Shown here one piece after another: positions 15,190 through 23,940 of a DNA stretch of 64,000 bases (position 1 is its first letter; each line of letters starts with the position of its first letter). The stretch covers positions 1 to 64,000 of the forward strand of contig DASYGE010000013.1 in assembly GCA_036000105.1 (NCBI GenBank), written 5' to 3'. This stretch comes from DASUBN01 sp036000105 (GTDB lineage Bacteria; Pseudomonadota; Gammaproteobacteria; Natronospirales; REEB76). The notes below the pieces were generated by a model. The model was not told the DNA's origin, searched no databases, and worked only from the letters and a program-made list of their open reading frames with translations. Position numbers and translations under genes: made by a program.

Positions 15190-16856
15190 GGAGTGAAGCG
15201 TGCTTCCAGACCGTGCAAGGCCTGGTCGTCCGGATCGTCCTTGAGTGCCTTCTGCAGCAGGCTGCGGGCACCGTCCCAGTCGCCCAGGGCGAGCATCACT
15301 TCCACGAGATGGGCAGCAATCTCCGGATCAGCCTGGGCGGCATAGGCCTTCTGCAGATAGGCGAGCGCGGTCTTGTCGTCACCGAGCCTGTGATCCACCC
15401 ACCCCATGCTGTCCATGATGGCGGGGTCGTCGGGCGAAAGCGTGAGCGCTTTCTCTATATAAGCGTGGGCCTCACCGTAACGGCTGCTGTGCAGCGTCAA
15501 GGTATAACCGAGAGCGTTCAAAGCCTCGGCATCGTCAGGCTTATGCTTGATGATGGCGACCAGGTCCCGCTCCGCCGCGTCCGCCTTGTCGGCCTGTTCC
15601 AGCAGGATGGCACGGCTGTAGAGCAGGTCATCGTTATCCGGCGCGGCGCTGATCGCCGCATCGTAGATGTCGAGGGCGATCGGGATCTGTCCGAGATCGC
15701 TGAATACCTGGGCTTCCGCGAGCCGCAGGAGCACGCCGTCATCCGGGTCGTCGCCCACGAGTTCGTCGAAGAATGCCTTTGCGGTATCCGGTGTACCGCT
15801 CTCCACAAGGCTGCGGCCGATGCCCGCCTGGGCCGCCATCCAGCGGTCGCCATCCGCCACCCGGTGATACCAGTCGAGAGCCGCGGGATACTGCTTCTGC
15901 AATTCCGCGATGCTGCCAAGGAAATAGCTGGCGTCGTCGTTACGCCGGCCGGTCTTAAGCAGGCGAGTGAAATAGCCCCGCGCTGCCTCCACATCCTTCT
16001 GTTGCAACGTCAGCAGACCCAGGGTGTAGAGGGTCTGGGTATCCGTGGGGTGTGCAGCGAGGATGGTCTCGAATTCCCGTCGTGCTGCCGCATCGTCGCC
16101 GGCTTCCTGCAGCAGCGCACCATAGGCGAGGTGCAGAGACAGATCATCCGGCACCGCCGCAATCCGCGCCTTCAACATGGGCAGGGCTTCCCCCGCGCGC
16201 CCCTCCGCCACCAGCGCGCGGCTCAAGAGCACCAAGGCTTCATCGCTATGGGCATCGATGGCGAGCGCGGCGCGGGATTCCTGTTCTGTGAGGGCGTATT
16301 GCTTGTAATTCATGGCGGCATGGGCCAGGGCGAAATGCGCATCGGCCGACTGCATCTCGTCCTGAGCTATGCGCGTGAGCACCGGCAAGACGTGCTCCGC
16401 ATCGCTCTCCTGCTCCAGCATCTCGGCATCGGAGGTATAGCTGCGGCCGCCGGCGGTCCTGGCCAGCGCTTCGAATTCCCGCGCGGCTCCCGCTACATCG
16501 CCCAGCCGGGTATCCATCACCGCCACGAACTGGTCGGCGTCGCCGTTGCCTGGAGCCAGGGCCTGCCAGCGATGTGCAGCTTCGAGTGCGGAAGCATCGT
16601 CAGCCGCGCCGTAAGCGAGGATCGCCGTGTGGGACGCGAGGGCCGGATCGGAAGAGAGCTTGGTGGCAGTGAGGTACTCGCGGACGGCGGTCTTCGCGTC
16701 ACCACGGTCCGCCGCCAGTTCCCCCATGAATACGTGGTAGGTGATCTCCTGATCGGTGGTGGTGGCGACGGTCGCTACGGGCGCAGCTACCGCAGGCGCC
16801 GCAAGGGCGCACAGGAGGGCCAGGGGGAAAGACAGGCAGATGCGGCTGGTCGTCAT
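15186..16856 (-). CDS. secreted TPR-repeat protein
   Basis: This 556-residue protein has a cleavable signal peptide (about 1-25, ending APAVAA) and then at least twelve tetratricopeptide repeats. Clear units include TLYTLGLLTLQQKDVEAA, DDLLYSRAILLEQADKADAA and DAEALNALGYTLTLHSSRYG. Such proteins next to lolB are widespread in gammaproteobacteria and are thought to scaffold envelope complexes, but no reaction is known. It starts the minus-strand lolB-ispE-prs run and diverges from hemA across 130 bases that must hold both promoters. Confidence 0.9.
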   Translation of the reverse strand: MTTSRICLSFPLALLCALAAPAVAAPVATVATTTDQEITYHVFMGELAADRGDAKTAVREYLTATKLSSDPALASHTAILAYGAADDASALEAAHRWQALAPGNGDADQFVAVMDTRLGDVAGAAREFEALARTAGGRSYTSDAEMLEQESDAEHVLPVLTRIAQDEMQSADAHFALAHAAMNYKQYALTEQESRAALAIDAHSDEALVLLSRALVAEGRAGEALPMLKARIAAVPDDLSLHLAYGALLQEAGDDAAARREFETILAAHPTDTQTLYTLGLLTLQQKDVEAARGYFTRLLKTGRRNDDASYFLGSIAELQKQYPAALDWYHRVADGDRWMAAQAGIGRSLVESGTPDTAKAFFDELVGDDPDDGVLLRLAEAQVFSDLGQIPIALDIYDAAISAAPDNDDLLYSRAILLEQADKADAAERDLVAIIKHKPDDAEALNALGYTLTLHSSRYGEAHAYIEKALTLSPDDPAIMDSMGWVDHRLGDDKTALAYLQKAYAAQADPEIAAHLVEVMLALGDWDGARSLLQKALKDDPDDQALHGLEARFTP

Positions 16857-16986
16857 GGACAGGGGAAGTGACCTTCGAGGCTCAAACTATATCCGATTCA
16901 GCCGGAACGCGCCGGGAACCGGGCCCAACAGCTTGTTTTGCCGGGTCAATTGCCCGAAAATTCTCCACCACCCAGGCCCGTCGCCC

Positions 16987-18270
16987 ATGCCGCTCTTCAC
17001 CCTCGGAATCAGCCATGCCACCGCACCCGTGCACATACGGGAGCGCTTGAGCTTCACGCCGGAACAGGCGGCAGTGGGCCTGCGCGCACTCACCGCCCTG
17101 CCCGGTGTGGCCGAGGCCGCCATCCTCTCCACCTGCAACCGCACCGAGATCTACGCCGATCTCAGCGACGGCGACGGTGCAACGCTCATGGAGTGGCTGG
17201 CCCAGGTACGCAGTGCCGACGACCCGGAGCTGCGCGCACGCTTCTATAGCCACGACGGCGACGCCGCCGCCCGGCATCTCTTCCGGGTAGCCTGCGGTCT
17301 CGATTCGCAGATACTCGGGGAGCCGCAGATCCTCGGTCAGATCAAGGATGCCTACGAGCTGGCCCAGGCCGAGGGCGCCGCCGGTAACCGCTTGCATGGC
17401 CTGTTCCAGTTCGCCTTCGCCGTGGCGAAGCAAGTGCGCACCGACACCCACATCGGCGACAACCCAGTATCCGTGGCCTATGCCGCCGTGCGCCTCACCC
17501 GCCAGGTGTTCGCCAACTTCGCCAACCTCACCGTGCTGCTCATCGGCGCCGGCGAGACCATCGAACTCGCGGCACGTCACCTGCAGGAGCAAGGCACGCG
17601 CCGCATGGTGATCGCCAACCGCACCGTGAGCCGCGCCCGGGAGCTGGCCGAGCATTTCAATGCCTACGCCATCGGGCTGAACGAGATCCAGGCGCATCTC
17701 GGCGAAGCCGACATCGTCATCGCCTCCACCGGCAGCCCGGATCCGATACTAACCCGCGCCGACGTGCAGGCCGCCTTCCGCGGGCGCAAGCACCGGCCGC
17801 TGCTCATGGTGGATATCGCCGTGCCGCGGGATATAGACCCTGCCGTCGCCGGGATGGACGACGTGTATCTCTTCACTATCGACGACCTGCATAAGGTGGT
17901 GGAAGACAACCTGCGCTCCCGTCGCGCCGCCGCCGGCGAAGCCGAGACCATCATCGAAGCCCAGGTAGTGCGTTTCGGCGAACGCCAGCGGGGCCTGGAG
18001 GCGGTGCCGGCCATACGCGCGGTGCGCGAACACGCAGCGGACCTGCGGGACCATACCTTGGAGCAGGCCCGCCAACGACTACAGCACGGCGAGACGCCGG
18101 AACAGGCGCTCAAGTTCCTGGCCGACACCCTCACCAACCGCTTGATGCATGCACCCACCTCTTATCTGCGTCAGCTGGCGAACGAAGGACGCGAAGGTCT
18201 GGTGCGGGAGATCCATGCTTTGTTCGGCCTGGATCAGGACCGGGATAAACATGGCGGCGGGCAAGACTGA
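16987..18270 (+). CDS. hemA: glutamyl-tRNA reductase
   Basis: HemA reduces glutamyl-tRNA to glutamate-1-semialdehyde, the first committed step of tetrapyrrole synthesis. The ATG at 16987 gives 427 residues starting MPLFTLGISHATAPVHIRE, the family N-terminus. The open frame reaches 231 bases further upstream but that part overlaps the divergent TPR gene. The nucleophile Cys50 is in STCNRTEIY, the NADPH site is LLIGAGETIELAARHL and a dimerisation helix closes the protein. prfA follows 15 bases later. Confidence 0.97.
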   Translation: MPLFTLGISHATAPVHIRERLSFTPEQAAVGLRALTALPGVAEAAILSTCNRTEIYADLSDGDGATLMEWLAQVRSADDPELRARFYSHDGDAAARHLFRVACGLDSQILGEPQILGQIKDAYELAQAEGAAGNRLHGLFQFAFAVAKQVRTDTHIGDNPVSVAYAAVRLTRQVFANFANLTVLLIGAGETIELAARHLQEQGTRRMVIANRTVSRARELAEHFNAYAIGLNEIQAHLGEADIVIASTGSPDPILTRADVQAAFRGRKHRPLLMVDIAVPRDIDPAVAGMDDVYLFTIDDLHKVVEDNLRSRRAAAGEAETIIEAQVVRFGERQRGLEAVPAIRAVREHAADLRDHTLEQARQRLQHGETPEQALKFLADTLTNRLMHAPTSYLRQLANEGREGLVREIHALFGLDQDRDKHGGGQD

Positions 18271-18285
18271 GCGGCTGTTTAATAT

Positions 18286-19371
18286 ATGAAGGACTCCATA
18301 CGCCTAAAGCTCGAACGCCTCGCCGCCCGCCAGGAAGAAGTGGCGGCGCTCTTGGCCGCACCGGGGGCAACCAACGACACCAATCTCTTCCGGGATCTCT
18401 CCCAGGAATACGCGCGCTTGGATCCCCTGGCGCGGAAGTTCCGGGGCTACCGCGAGGCGGAGGGCGATCTCAAGGCTGCCGAAGACATGAGCCGAGACAG
18501 CGACCCCGGCATGCGGCGGCTGGCGGACGAAGAGAAGCGCGCCGCCAACGCGCGCCTGGACGCCATGGAACCGGAGCTGGTGCAGCTGCTCCTGCCCAAG
18601 GATCCCCACGACGACAGCAACATCTTCCTGGAGATCCGCGCCGGCACCGGCGGCGACGAGGCCGCCATCTTCGCCGGTGACCTCCTGCGCATGTACAGCC
18701 GTTATGCCGAGGAACAGGGTTGGAAGGTGGAGATATTGAGCGAAAGCCAGGGCGAGCATGGCGGCTACAAGGAAGTCATCACCCGCATCGTCGGGCGCGG
18801 CGCTTATTCACGCCTCAAGTTCGAGTCCGGCACCCACCGGGTGCAGCGGGTGCCCGAGACGGAATCCCAGGGGCGCATCCACACCTCTGCGGTCACCGTC
18901 GCCATCCTCCCGGAAGTGGAAGAAGTCGAGGACGTGGAAATCAACCCCGCAGAGCTCAAGGTGGATACCTTCAGGTCCTCCGGTGCCGGCGGGCAGCATG
19001 TGAACAAGACCGATTCCGCCATCCGCATCACTCATCTGCCCAGCGGCATCGTTGTGGAATGCCAGGACGAGCGCTCCCAGCACAAGAACCGCGCCCGTGC
19101 CATGTCCCTGTTGAAAGCGAAGCTCTTATCGGCGGAGCGGGAGAAACAACAGGCGGCCCAGGCCCAGTCACGTAAGCTGCAGGTGGGCAGCGGCGACCGC
19201 TCCGAGCGCATCCGTACCTACAACTTCCCCCAGGGCAGGGTCACGGACCACCGCATCGACCTCACGCTCTACAAGCTGGATGAGGTGATGCACGGCAGGC
19301 TGGATGACATCATCATGCCCCTGGCGAACGAATTCCAGGCTGAAGAACTGGCCGCCATGACAGCTCAGTGA
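18286..19371 (+). CDS. prfA: peptide chain release factor 1
   Basis: RF1 recognises UAA and UAG and triggers hydrolysis of the finished peptide. The 361-residue protein shows the discriminator tripeptide as PET in RVPETESQGRIHT (PxT class, RF1 not RF2) and the catalytic GGQ in SSGAGGQHVNKTDSAIR. Both are intact. It sits directly behind hemA. prmC, which methylates this GGQ glutamine and normally follows at once, is instead 7.2 kb away. The 3' end overlaps the converging membrane gene by 7 bases. Confidence 0.98.
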   Translation: MKDSIRLKLERLAARQEEVAALLAAPGATNDTNLFRDLSQEYARLDPLARKFRGYREAEGDLKAAEDMSRDSDPGMRRLADEEKRAANARLDAMEPELVQLLLPKDPHDDSNIFLEIRAGTGGDEAAIFAGDLLRMYSRYAEEQGWKVEILSESQGEHGGYKEVITRIVGRGAYSRLKFESGTHRVQRVPETESQGRIHTSAVTVAILPEVEEVEDVEINPAELKVDTFRSSGAGGQHVNKTDSAIRITHLPSGIVVECQDERSQHKNRARAMSLLKAKLLSAEREKQQAAQAQSRKLQVGSGDRSERIRTYNFPQGRVTDHRIDLTLYKLDEVMHGRLDDIIMPLANEFQAEELAAMTAQ

Positions 19372-20240
19372 CGAGAAGACTCCTCGGCACGGGCATCCAC
19401 GCGCATCTTGAGAGCCCGGTACTCTGCGTAGCAGACCGCCAGCGTGTACCACCAGGCAATCGCCCCCAGGAACGCGTTGAATAATGCCCAGGCAGAATAA
19501 GGCTTCACCGACTGCTGTGGCAAACGGGACAGCAGCGCTTGGATATCAGGGCTGGAACCCTGTTCGGACAGGCCGGTGAGCAGGTCCCGCATCTCGAACA
19601 GTGATTTGATCAGTTCCTGACCGTTATCGACGAACCATACAAGCAACAGCACCAGGGCCGGCACCGATATCACCAGCGATACCCGCACCCAGGCGGTGCG
19701 CGCTAGGCGGGAGCTTTCTTTCAACGCCGCGATTGGACCGCGCCGTTCCAAGACCGCGGGGTAGATGAACAGGGCCAGAGCCGTGCTGGCTGCCGCTGTG
19801 GGCGCCAGCGGTAGGATGCACAGCACCAGCGCCGGCACCAACCCCAGCACGAACAGCCCCAGCATGAACACGGCGAACGTCAACACCAGCCCCACGATCA
19901 CCACGATCTCATAGCCGAGATACCCGATGAGGACCGCAGGTGTACTGCGCAAAGCATTCCAGATGCCTTTGTCCTGTCCGGCATTGACCAACGCCGCCAG
20001 TCGCTGAACCGCTGCTGAATACAAGAAGGCCTGCAGAGCACCGATAATCAGCGCGCGGATCAAGGAATCTAGATTGCCGAAGACCGAGAAATCGGTATTC
20101 AGCAAGCTGTTATGGGGACCAGCGAACGGCAAAGCCTGCAACACTTCCGCCGCCAGCACCCACGGGAACACACCGGGCAAGCCTGCCATGAACAGGCTCC
20201 AACCGGCCGCCAGCACCTCGCGCATACTGCGCTCTTTCAT
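19365..20240 (-). CDS. hypothetical multi-pass membrane protein
   Basis: The 291-residue protein shows about six hydrophobic segments (LAAGWSLFMAGLPGVFPWVL, the long pair at about 115-160, LVISVPALVLLLVWFV at about 195-210, and one near 265). It resembles the YciC-like/DUF-type membrane proteins with repeated amphipathic segments. No active site is visible. It shares layout and GPIxAL followed by a helix with the adjacent gene upstream (RRGPIAALKESSRL here, GYGPIQALNASHNL there). That suggests distant paralogues forming one membrane assembly. Confidence 0.7.
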   Translation of the reverse strand: MKERSMREVLAAGWSLFMAGLPGVFPWVLAAEVLQALPFAGPHNSLLNTDFSVFGNLDSLIRALIIGALQAFLYSAAVQRLAALVNAGQDKGIWNALRSTPAVLIGYLGYEIVVIVGLVLTFAVFMLGLFVLGLVPALVLCILPLAPTAAASTALALFIYPAVLERRGPIAALKESSRLARTAWVRVSLVISVPALVLLLVWFVDNGQELIKSLFEMRDLLTGLSEQGSSPDIQALLSRLPQQSVKPYSAWALFNAFLGAIAWWYTLAVCYAEYRALKMRVDARAEESSRH

Positions 20241-20276
20241 GGGAACACTGGCTGCGAGAACCGCATGCAGGAGGCC

Positions 20277-21035
20277 TCAGGGACTCTGCTTGCGCAGTTT
20301 CAAGTCGTGGTAATAGACATACAGGATGGAATCCACGAAAGGCCCGAAGATGGCCAGGAACACCATCTCCAGCACGGCCTGACCGAACATGGCGCGTCCC
20401 GTGACCGCGGTATCCCCCGTGCTGCCGAGATCCAGACCGAGGAGCGCCGCGACGATGGCGAGCAACACGCTCAAGGGCAGGAAGACCAAGATCAGCAGAC
20501 CCAAGGTCCGCCACCAGTGCCCCCACACCAGGTTGTGACTGGCGTTGAGCGCCTGGATGGGGCCGTAGCCTTCCAGCACCACCCCGAACTCTTCGAACAT
20601 GAGGCTGACAGCGAGGATCAGACCGGGCACCAGCAATAACAGGGTACCCAGACCCACCGCCACCAGATACACGAAGCCGGCGATCACCAGCCATGGCCAG
20701 GCTCGCAGGGCGCGTTGGAACTCCTCGTTCAAACCATAGGTCTGGCCGCGGGCCGCCGCCGCCACCCGGTTCAGCATGAGGGCTCTCAAGGGCATACCCA
20801 AGAGCGCCACCAGCAGGGCTGCGATGCCGTACCTGCCGCTCAGCTCATCGAATATCTGGGTATAGGGCATAGGCACGTCGCCCGCGCCCCAGACGAGACA
20901 AGCAGTGGGCACCACCCCGAGGAACGCGATGACGCTCGTCAGCATGAAGAGGCGGCGGTAGGCCAGCCGGCCTAGCCCTATGCCCTGCTGCAGGATCTCC
21001 CCCAGGTCACGAGGGGTGCTGGCGAGTTCGAACAT
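20277..21035 (-). CDS. hypothetical multi-pass membrane protein, YciC-like
   Basis: The 252-residue protein begins with a soluble stretch (DLGEILQQGIGLGRLAYRR) and has five or six membrane segments. GYGPIQALNASHNLVWGHWW matches the signature of membrane domains seen in YciC-type and glycerophosphodiester-phosphodiesterase-like integral proteins. It has no catalytic domain. It lies 36 bases before the paralogous gene on the same strand, and the two are probably cotranscribed. Role unknown; membrane organisation or stress is a guess. Confidence 0.7.
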   Translation of the reverse strand: MFELASTPRDLGEILQQGIGLGRLAYRRLFMLTSVIAFLGVVPTACLVWGAGDVPMPYTQIFDELSGRYGIAALLVALLGMPLRALMLNRVAAAARGQTYGLNEEFQRALRAWPWLVIAGFVYLVAVGLGTLLLLVPGLILAVSLMFEEFGVVLEGYGPIQALNASHNLVWGHWWRTLGLLILVFLPLSVLLAIVAALLGLDLGSTGDTAVTGRAMFGQAVLEMVFLAIFGPFVDSILYVYYHDLKLRKQSP

Positions 21036-21114
21036 GCGGTCTCTCCGGCCTCAGAAGCGCGTGATGCGGCAGTGTGCATGAGCCCCCGCGGCCCTTCAAG
21101 CAAGCCCGCGCGGT

Positions 21115-21142
21115 TTGACAGCCCCGTCTGCTGTGCTATATT
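21115..21142 (+). promoter_or_regulatory. strong sigma-70 promoter of the 21182 operon
   Basis: A perfect -35 TTGACA (21115-21120) and TATATT -10 (21137-21142) are separated by 16 bases. Transcription would begin near 21149, inside a palindrome, and reach the ATG at 21182. Confidence 0.8.
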
Positions 21143-21145
21143 TAG

Positions 21146-21159
21146 CAAGTGTTTACTTG
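21146..21159. promoter_or_regulatory. palindromic operator overlapping the transcription start
   Basis: CAAGT, four bases, ACTTG is a perfect inverted repeat placed at the start site of the promoter above, a repressor position. The last gene of the operon encodes a SufR-like winged-helix regulator, so autoregulation through this site is the natural inference. Confidence 0.6.
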
Positions 21160-21181
21160 TTTTTTAACGGGAGACTAAATC

Positions 21182-21541
21182 ATGTACCTGATCATAGCGG
21201 CAGTCCTCTTCGCCCTGGGTGCCCTGGGCGGCCTGTTCATGGCGGTGCGCAGTTTCAGCGGCCAGAGCATCCCGGTACCGGTGGCCGTGTTACACGGTCT
21301 CTTCGGCGCCACCGGTCTCGTGCTGCTGCTCCTGGCGGTGGTGATGGGCATGGGCGGCGGCACGGCGCGTATCGCCCTCGCGGTGCTCGTGGTGGCGGCC
21401 CTGGGCGGCTTCTACCTGCTCTCGTTCCACATCCGCAAGGAACGCCATCCCAAGGCGGCCATCGTGGTGCACGCGCTCGTGGCGGTGGTGGGTTTCCTCA
21501 CTCTGCTCACCGCGATCTACCAGACCAGCATGGCGAGCTAA
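21182..21541 (+). CDS. small hypothetical membrane protein
   Basis: This 119-residue protein consists almost wholly of four hydrophobic segments (about 3-23, 34-55, 60-80, 93-112) with short loops and no motif I can name. ACGGGAG lies just upstream of ATG. It is the first gene behind the promoter and palindrome at 21115-21159 and is followed 16 bases later by a DUF2231 protein. A role in electron transfer or small-molecule handling in the membrane would fit a neighbour with an iron-sulfur-type regulator, but this is context only. Confidence 0.75.
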   Translation: MYLIIAAVLFALGALGGLFMAVRSFSGQSIPVPVAVLHGLFGATGLVLLLLAVVMGMGGGTARIALAVLVVAALGGFYLLSFHIRKERHPKAAIVVHALVAVVGFLTLLTAIYQTSMAS

Positions 21542-21557
21542 GACGGAGACGGAACAC

Positions 21558-22022
21558 ATGCAAGGTCTGCGTCTCGGCGGGCACCCGCTGCATCCCGCCC
21601 TGGTGCATTTCCCCGTGGTCTGCTGGACGGTGACGCCGGCCTTCTACGGGCTGTACCTGCTGGGGCGCGACCTTGCCTTCTGGCATTACGCCTATTGGTG
21701 CGACGCTCTGGGCGTGGCCATGGCTTTGCTCGCCATGAGCGCCGGCTTCATGGATCTCATGGCGATCCCCGCCGGGCATGGCGCTCAAAGCACAGGGCAG
21801 CGCCATATGCTGCTCATGGCTTGTGCCTGGTGCATCTACACACTGGTACTGGTGGCCTGCCCTGTGGGAAGCGCACCGTCCATGACACTCGCCTGGCTTG
21901 CGCTCGGCCTCTCCCTCGCGGGTTTCGTCCTGCTCGGCCTGGGTGCCTATGCAGGGGCCCGGTTGGTGTACGATTTCGGCATAGGCCAGACAGGCAAATC
22001 TCCGGAAGCCGGTGCCCCATGA
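21558..22022 (+). CDS. DUF2231 membrane protein
   Basis: The 154-residue protein begins LRLGGHPLHPALVHFPVVCW, the DUF2231 hallmark (GHPLHPxLVHFP) with two His in the first membrane segment, which are possible haem or metal ligands. Four membrane segments follow to about residue 140. Members are often found with cytochrome or redox genes, but their function is unproven. The stop overlaps the ATG of the regulator gene by 4 bases. Confidence 0.85.
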   Translation: MQGLRLGGHPLHPALVHFPVVCWTVTPAFYGLYLLGRDLAFWHYAYWCDALGVAMALLAMSAGFMDLMAIPAGHGAQSTGQRHMLLMACAWCIYTLVLVACPVGSAPSMTLAWLALGLSLAGFVLLGLGAYAGARLVYDFGIGQTGKSPEAGAP

Positions 22023-22720
22023 GCACCAAAGCCAAGACCCTGCCCGCCGATACACGTCAGGCGATGCTCGGTTTCATCAAGCACAAGGGCAGCGCCACCG
22101 CAGGCGAAGTGGCGGTGCATATGCGCATCACCCGCGAGGGGGCGCGTCAGCAATTGCAGCAGCTCGAGAGCGAAGGTTGGATCACCCGCAGCTCGCGCCC
22201 GCGGGCGGAGCGCGCCGGCCGCCCCGCCGTGGTTTTCCAGATCACCCCGGCGGGCGACCATCTCTTCCCCAAGAATTACGACACCCTGTCCTTGAGCCTG
22301 GTGGACGCTGTGGCGGACCAGTTGGGGCCGGAGGCCCTGGAAAAACTGCTCACAGCCCTCACCGACCAGCAGGTGAAGCAATGGGAACCAAAACTTGCAG
22401 GTAAATCCCTGCCGGAACGCATCAAGGCTCTCAAGGGTATCTATGACGTGGATGATGCGTTCACCAGCGTGAAGAAAGACGCCCGGGGTTACGTGCTCGT
22501 GGAACGCAACTGCCCCTTCCTCAACGTCGCACTGAAACGGCCGCACCTGTGCAGCGTCACGGTGTCCACCCTCATCCGGCTGCTGGGTGTGCACGTGGTA
22601 CGTGAGGAGCGCTTCCAGGATGGAGACCGGCGCTGCGTGTTCCGCGTGCTGGAAGAGGAACCGGTGGATACCCTTAATTTCCGTTTCGCCCTGGAGAGTG
22701 AGCCACAGCAAGCAGCCTAG
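22019..22720 (+). CDS. SufR-like winged-helix regulator with Cys/His cluster site
   Basis: The ATG at 22019 gives 233 residues. Residues 10-80 are a winged helix (MLGFIKHKGSATAGEVAVHM, GRPAVVFQIT). The C-terminal part carries Cys165, Cys178, His192 and Cys206: C-x12-C-x13-H-x13-C. Cyanobacterial and mycobacterial SufR repressors bind an iron-sulfur cluster through a nearly identical C-x12-C-x13-C spacing, here with His in place of one Cys. It ends an operon with two small membrane proteins and probably senses iron, oxygen or nitric oxide, acting at the palindrome 21146-21159. Confidence 0.75.
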   Translation: MSTKAKTLPADTRQAMLGFIKHKGSATAGEVAVHMRITREGARQQLQQLESEGWITRSSRPRAERAGRPAVVFQITPAGDHLFPKNYDTLSLSLVDAVADQLGPEALEKLLTALTDQQVKQWEPKLAGKSLPERIKALKGIYDVDDAFTSVKKDARGYVLVERNCPFLNVALKRPHLCSVTVSTLIRLLGVHVVREERFQDGDRRCVFRVLEEEPVDTLNFRFALESEPQQAA

Positions 22721-22728
22721 GCGCCGCT

Positions 22729-23337
22729 TCAGCCGCGCCGGCGAAACCAGCCTGTGAGAGCGAGACGCAGACGCCGCGCCGCCAACACTTCGTGAGGCAC
22801 TGCCTCGCTCAGGAAACACGCCAGGGTCCCACCACGGGGTGACAACGTCACCGGTCCCGTGGCTTGCGGGCCTTCGGGATAGAGACGCAGTTCTCCGCCG
22901 TCGTCTGCGCCCCAGTCGTCGTTCAGATACAGCACCAGCGAGACCACCCGCTGATTGCCCTCCCGGAAACGATCCAGATGCCGCGCATAGGACGTGCCCG
23001 GCGGGTAAGCCGCGTAGTGGCCCTCAAATTCGTGCAGCCCGAGATAAGTAGCGACGTTCACAGCGAGGCGCAGAGCATCAAGCTCTTGCTGCAGGAGCGC
23101 CCAGGCGAGGGGGGTGATGTCTGGCGCAAGCCACAACAGGCTGTCACCGCGGATCTCCGCATGTCGCTCCCCCTGTTGACCGATGCCGGCCGTGTGGAAA
23201 TGGCCGTCGGTGAACAAGGCATGCGCTTCTGTGCGTAATGCGGCCACCCGTGGCAGATCCAGGTAGCCCTCCCGCACCGCCCAATCGCGTTCAGCGAGTT
23301 CCGCAGAGAACGTCTGAAGGGTGAGATCCTCAGTCAT
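22729..23337 (-). CDS. 2-oxoglutarate/Fe(II) oxygenase, prolyl-4-hydroxylase-like
   Basis: The protein has the double-stranded beta-helix metal triad of this family: HxD in YARHLDRF, a distal His in AVPHEV, and Arg in RRLRLALTGWF for 2-oxoglutarate. VSLVLYLNDDW and GGELRLYP are typical P4H-fold strands. About 200 residues makes it a single domain. The ATG at 23337 is chosen; earlier starts at 23352 and 23361 are possible. It converges on the SufR-like gene (8-base gap). The substrate is unknown; related proteins hydroxylate prolyl or arginyl residues of translation proteins. Confidence 0.85.
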   Translation of the reverse strand: MTEDLTLQTFSAELAERDWAVREGYLDLPRVAALRTEAHALFTDGHFHTAGIGQQGERHAEIRGDSLLWLAPDITPLAWALLQQELDALRLAVNVATYLGLHEFEGHYAAYPPGTSYARHLDRFREGNQRVVSLVLYLNDDWGADDGGELRLYPEGPQATGPVTLSPRGGTLACFLSEAVPHEVLAARRLRLALTGWFRRRG

Positions 23338-23625
23338 GCATGTTCCCGTCATCGTATTCACGAATTGAGCCCGCCATTCAGGGCACTGAGGTAATTGTTA
23401 AATGCATTCGCGGAGAAACCCACGGAAACCCGCGGGAAATCGCTCATGGGCGACCAAAGCGTATCGTAACTCATTGATTGTCATACATATAATAAAAAGT
23501 GCTCAAAAGCCCTTCACGTAGCGCAGGAAATGTCTAAAATTTGCCGCCGATCGCCAGATTTTTAGCGAAATCGGCGAGAAGTATCAAAAATTTACATCCT
23601 ATTCCTGAACTGGTGGTGAACGAAT

Positions 23626-23829
23626 ATGAAGAAGTACGCTGTCCTCCTGTCTGCTGCCGCTCTGGCTCTCGCCCTGACCGCTTGCGGCAAGAGCGACGCT
23701 CCTGAATCCGCTCCGGCTGCCAGCACTGCTGCTCCGGCTGCTGCTGCTCCGGCTGCTCCTGCTGCCGGCACCGCTGCGGCCCCTGCGGCCAAGACTGCTG
23801 CCGCTCCTGCGATGAGCACTAAGAAGTAA
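23626..23829 (+). CDS. tiny Ala/Pro-rich lipoprotein
   Basis: A 67-residue lipoprotein with signal LSAAALALALTAC (Cys20, then Gly-Lys) and a mature part of 47 residues made almost only of Ala, Pro, Ser and Thr, ending KTAAAPAMSTKK. GGTGGTG precedes ATG and a strong terminator lies 66 bases after the stop, so this is a free-standing transcript. The long AT-rich leader (23362-23625) with a TATAAT near 23490 suggests high or regulated expression. The function is unknown; periplasmic spacer or stress lipoproteins look like this. The frame on the other strand is its shadow. Confidence 0.75.
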   Translation: MKKYAVLLSAAALALALTACGKSDAPESAPAASTAAPAAAAPAAPAAGTAAAPAAKTAAAPAMSTKK

Positions 23830-23890
23830 TCTGAGGATCGCGCGCTCGTAAGGGCGCACGGCGAGCCCCCTCAAGGGGTTCGGGAGACTA

Positions 23891-23928
23891 AAAAGGCGAA
23901 TCCGAGCTAGCTCGGGTTCGCCTTTTTT
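23891..23928. terminator. bidirectional intrinsic terminator
   Basis: A 13-bp stem with one mismatch (23895-23907 with 23910-23922) is flanked by A4 on the left and T6 on the right. It ends the small lipoprotein transcript and, read the other way, the cbs-cystathionine lyase transcript. Confidence 0.9.
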
Positions 23929-23940
23929 ATCTGAATAAAT

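Noticed and set aside
15213..16871. 552-codon plus-strand frame
   Set aside because: It is fully antisense to the TPR gene, whose repeats and signal peptide are clear; long shadows are common at this GC content.
18447..18759. Minus-strand frames within prfA
   Set aside because: They are shadows of prfA with no ribosome site or known motif.
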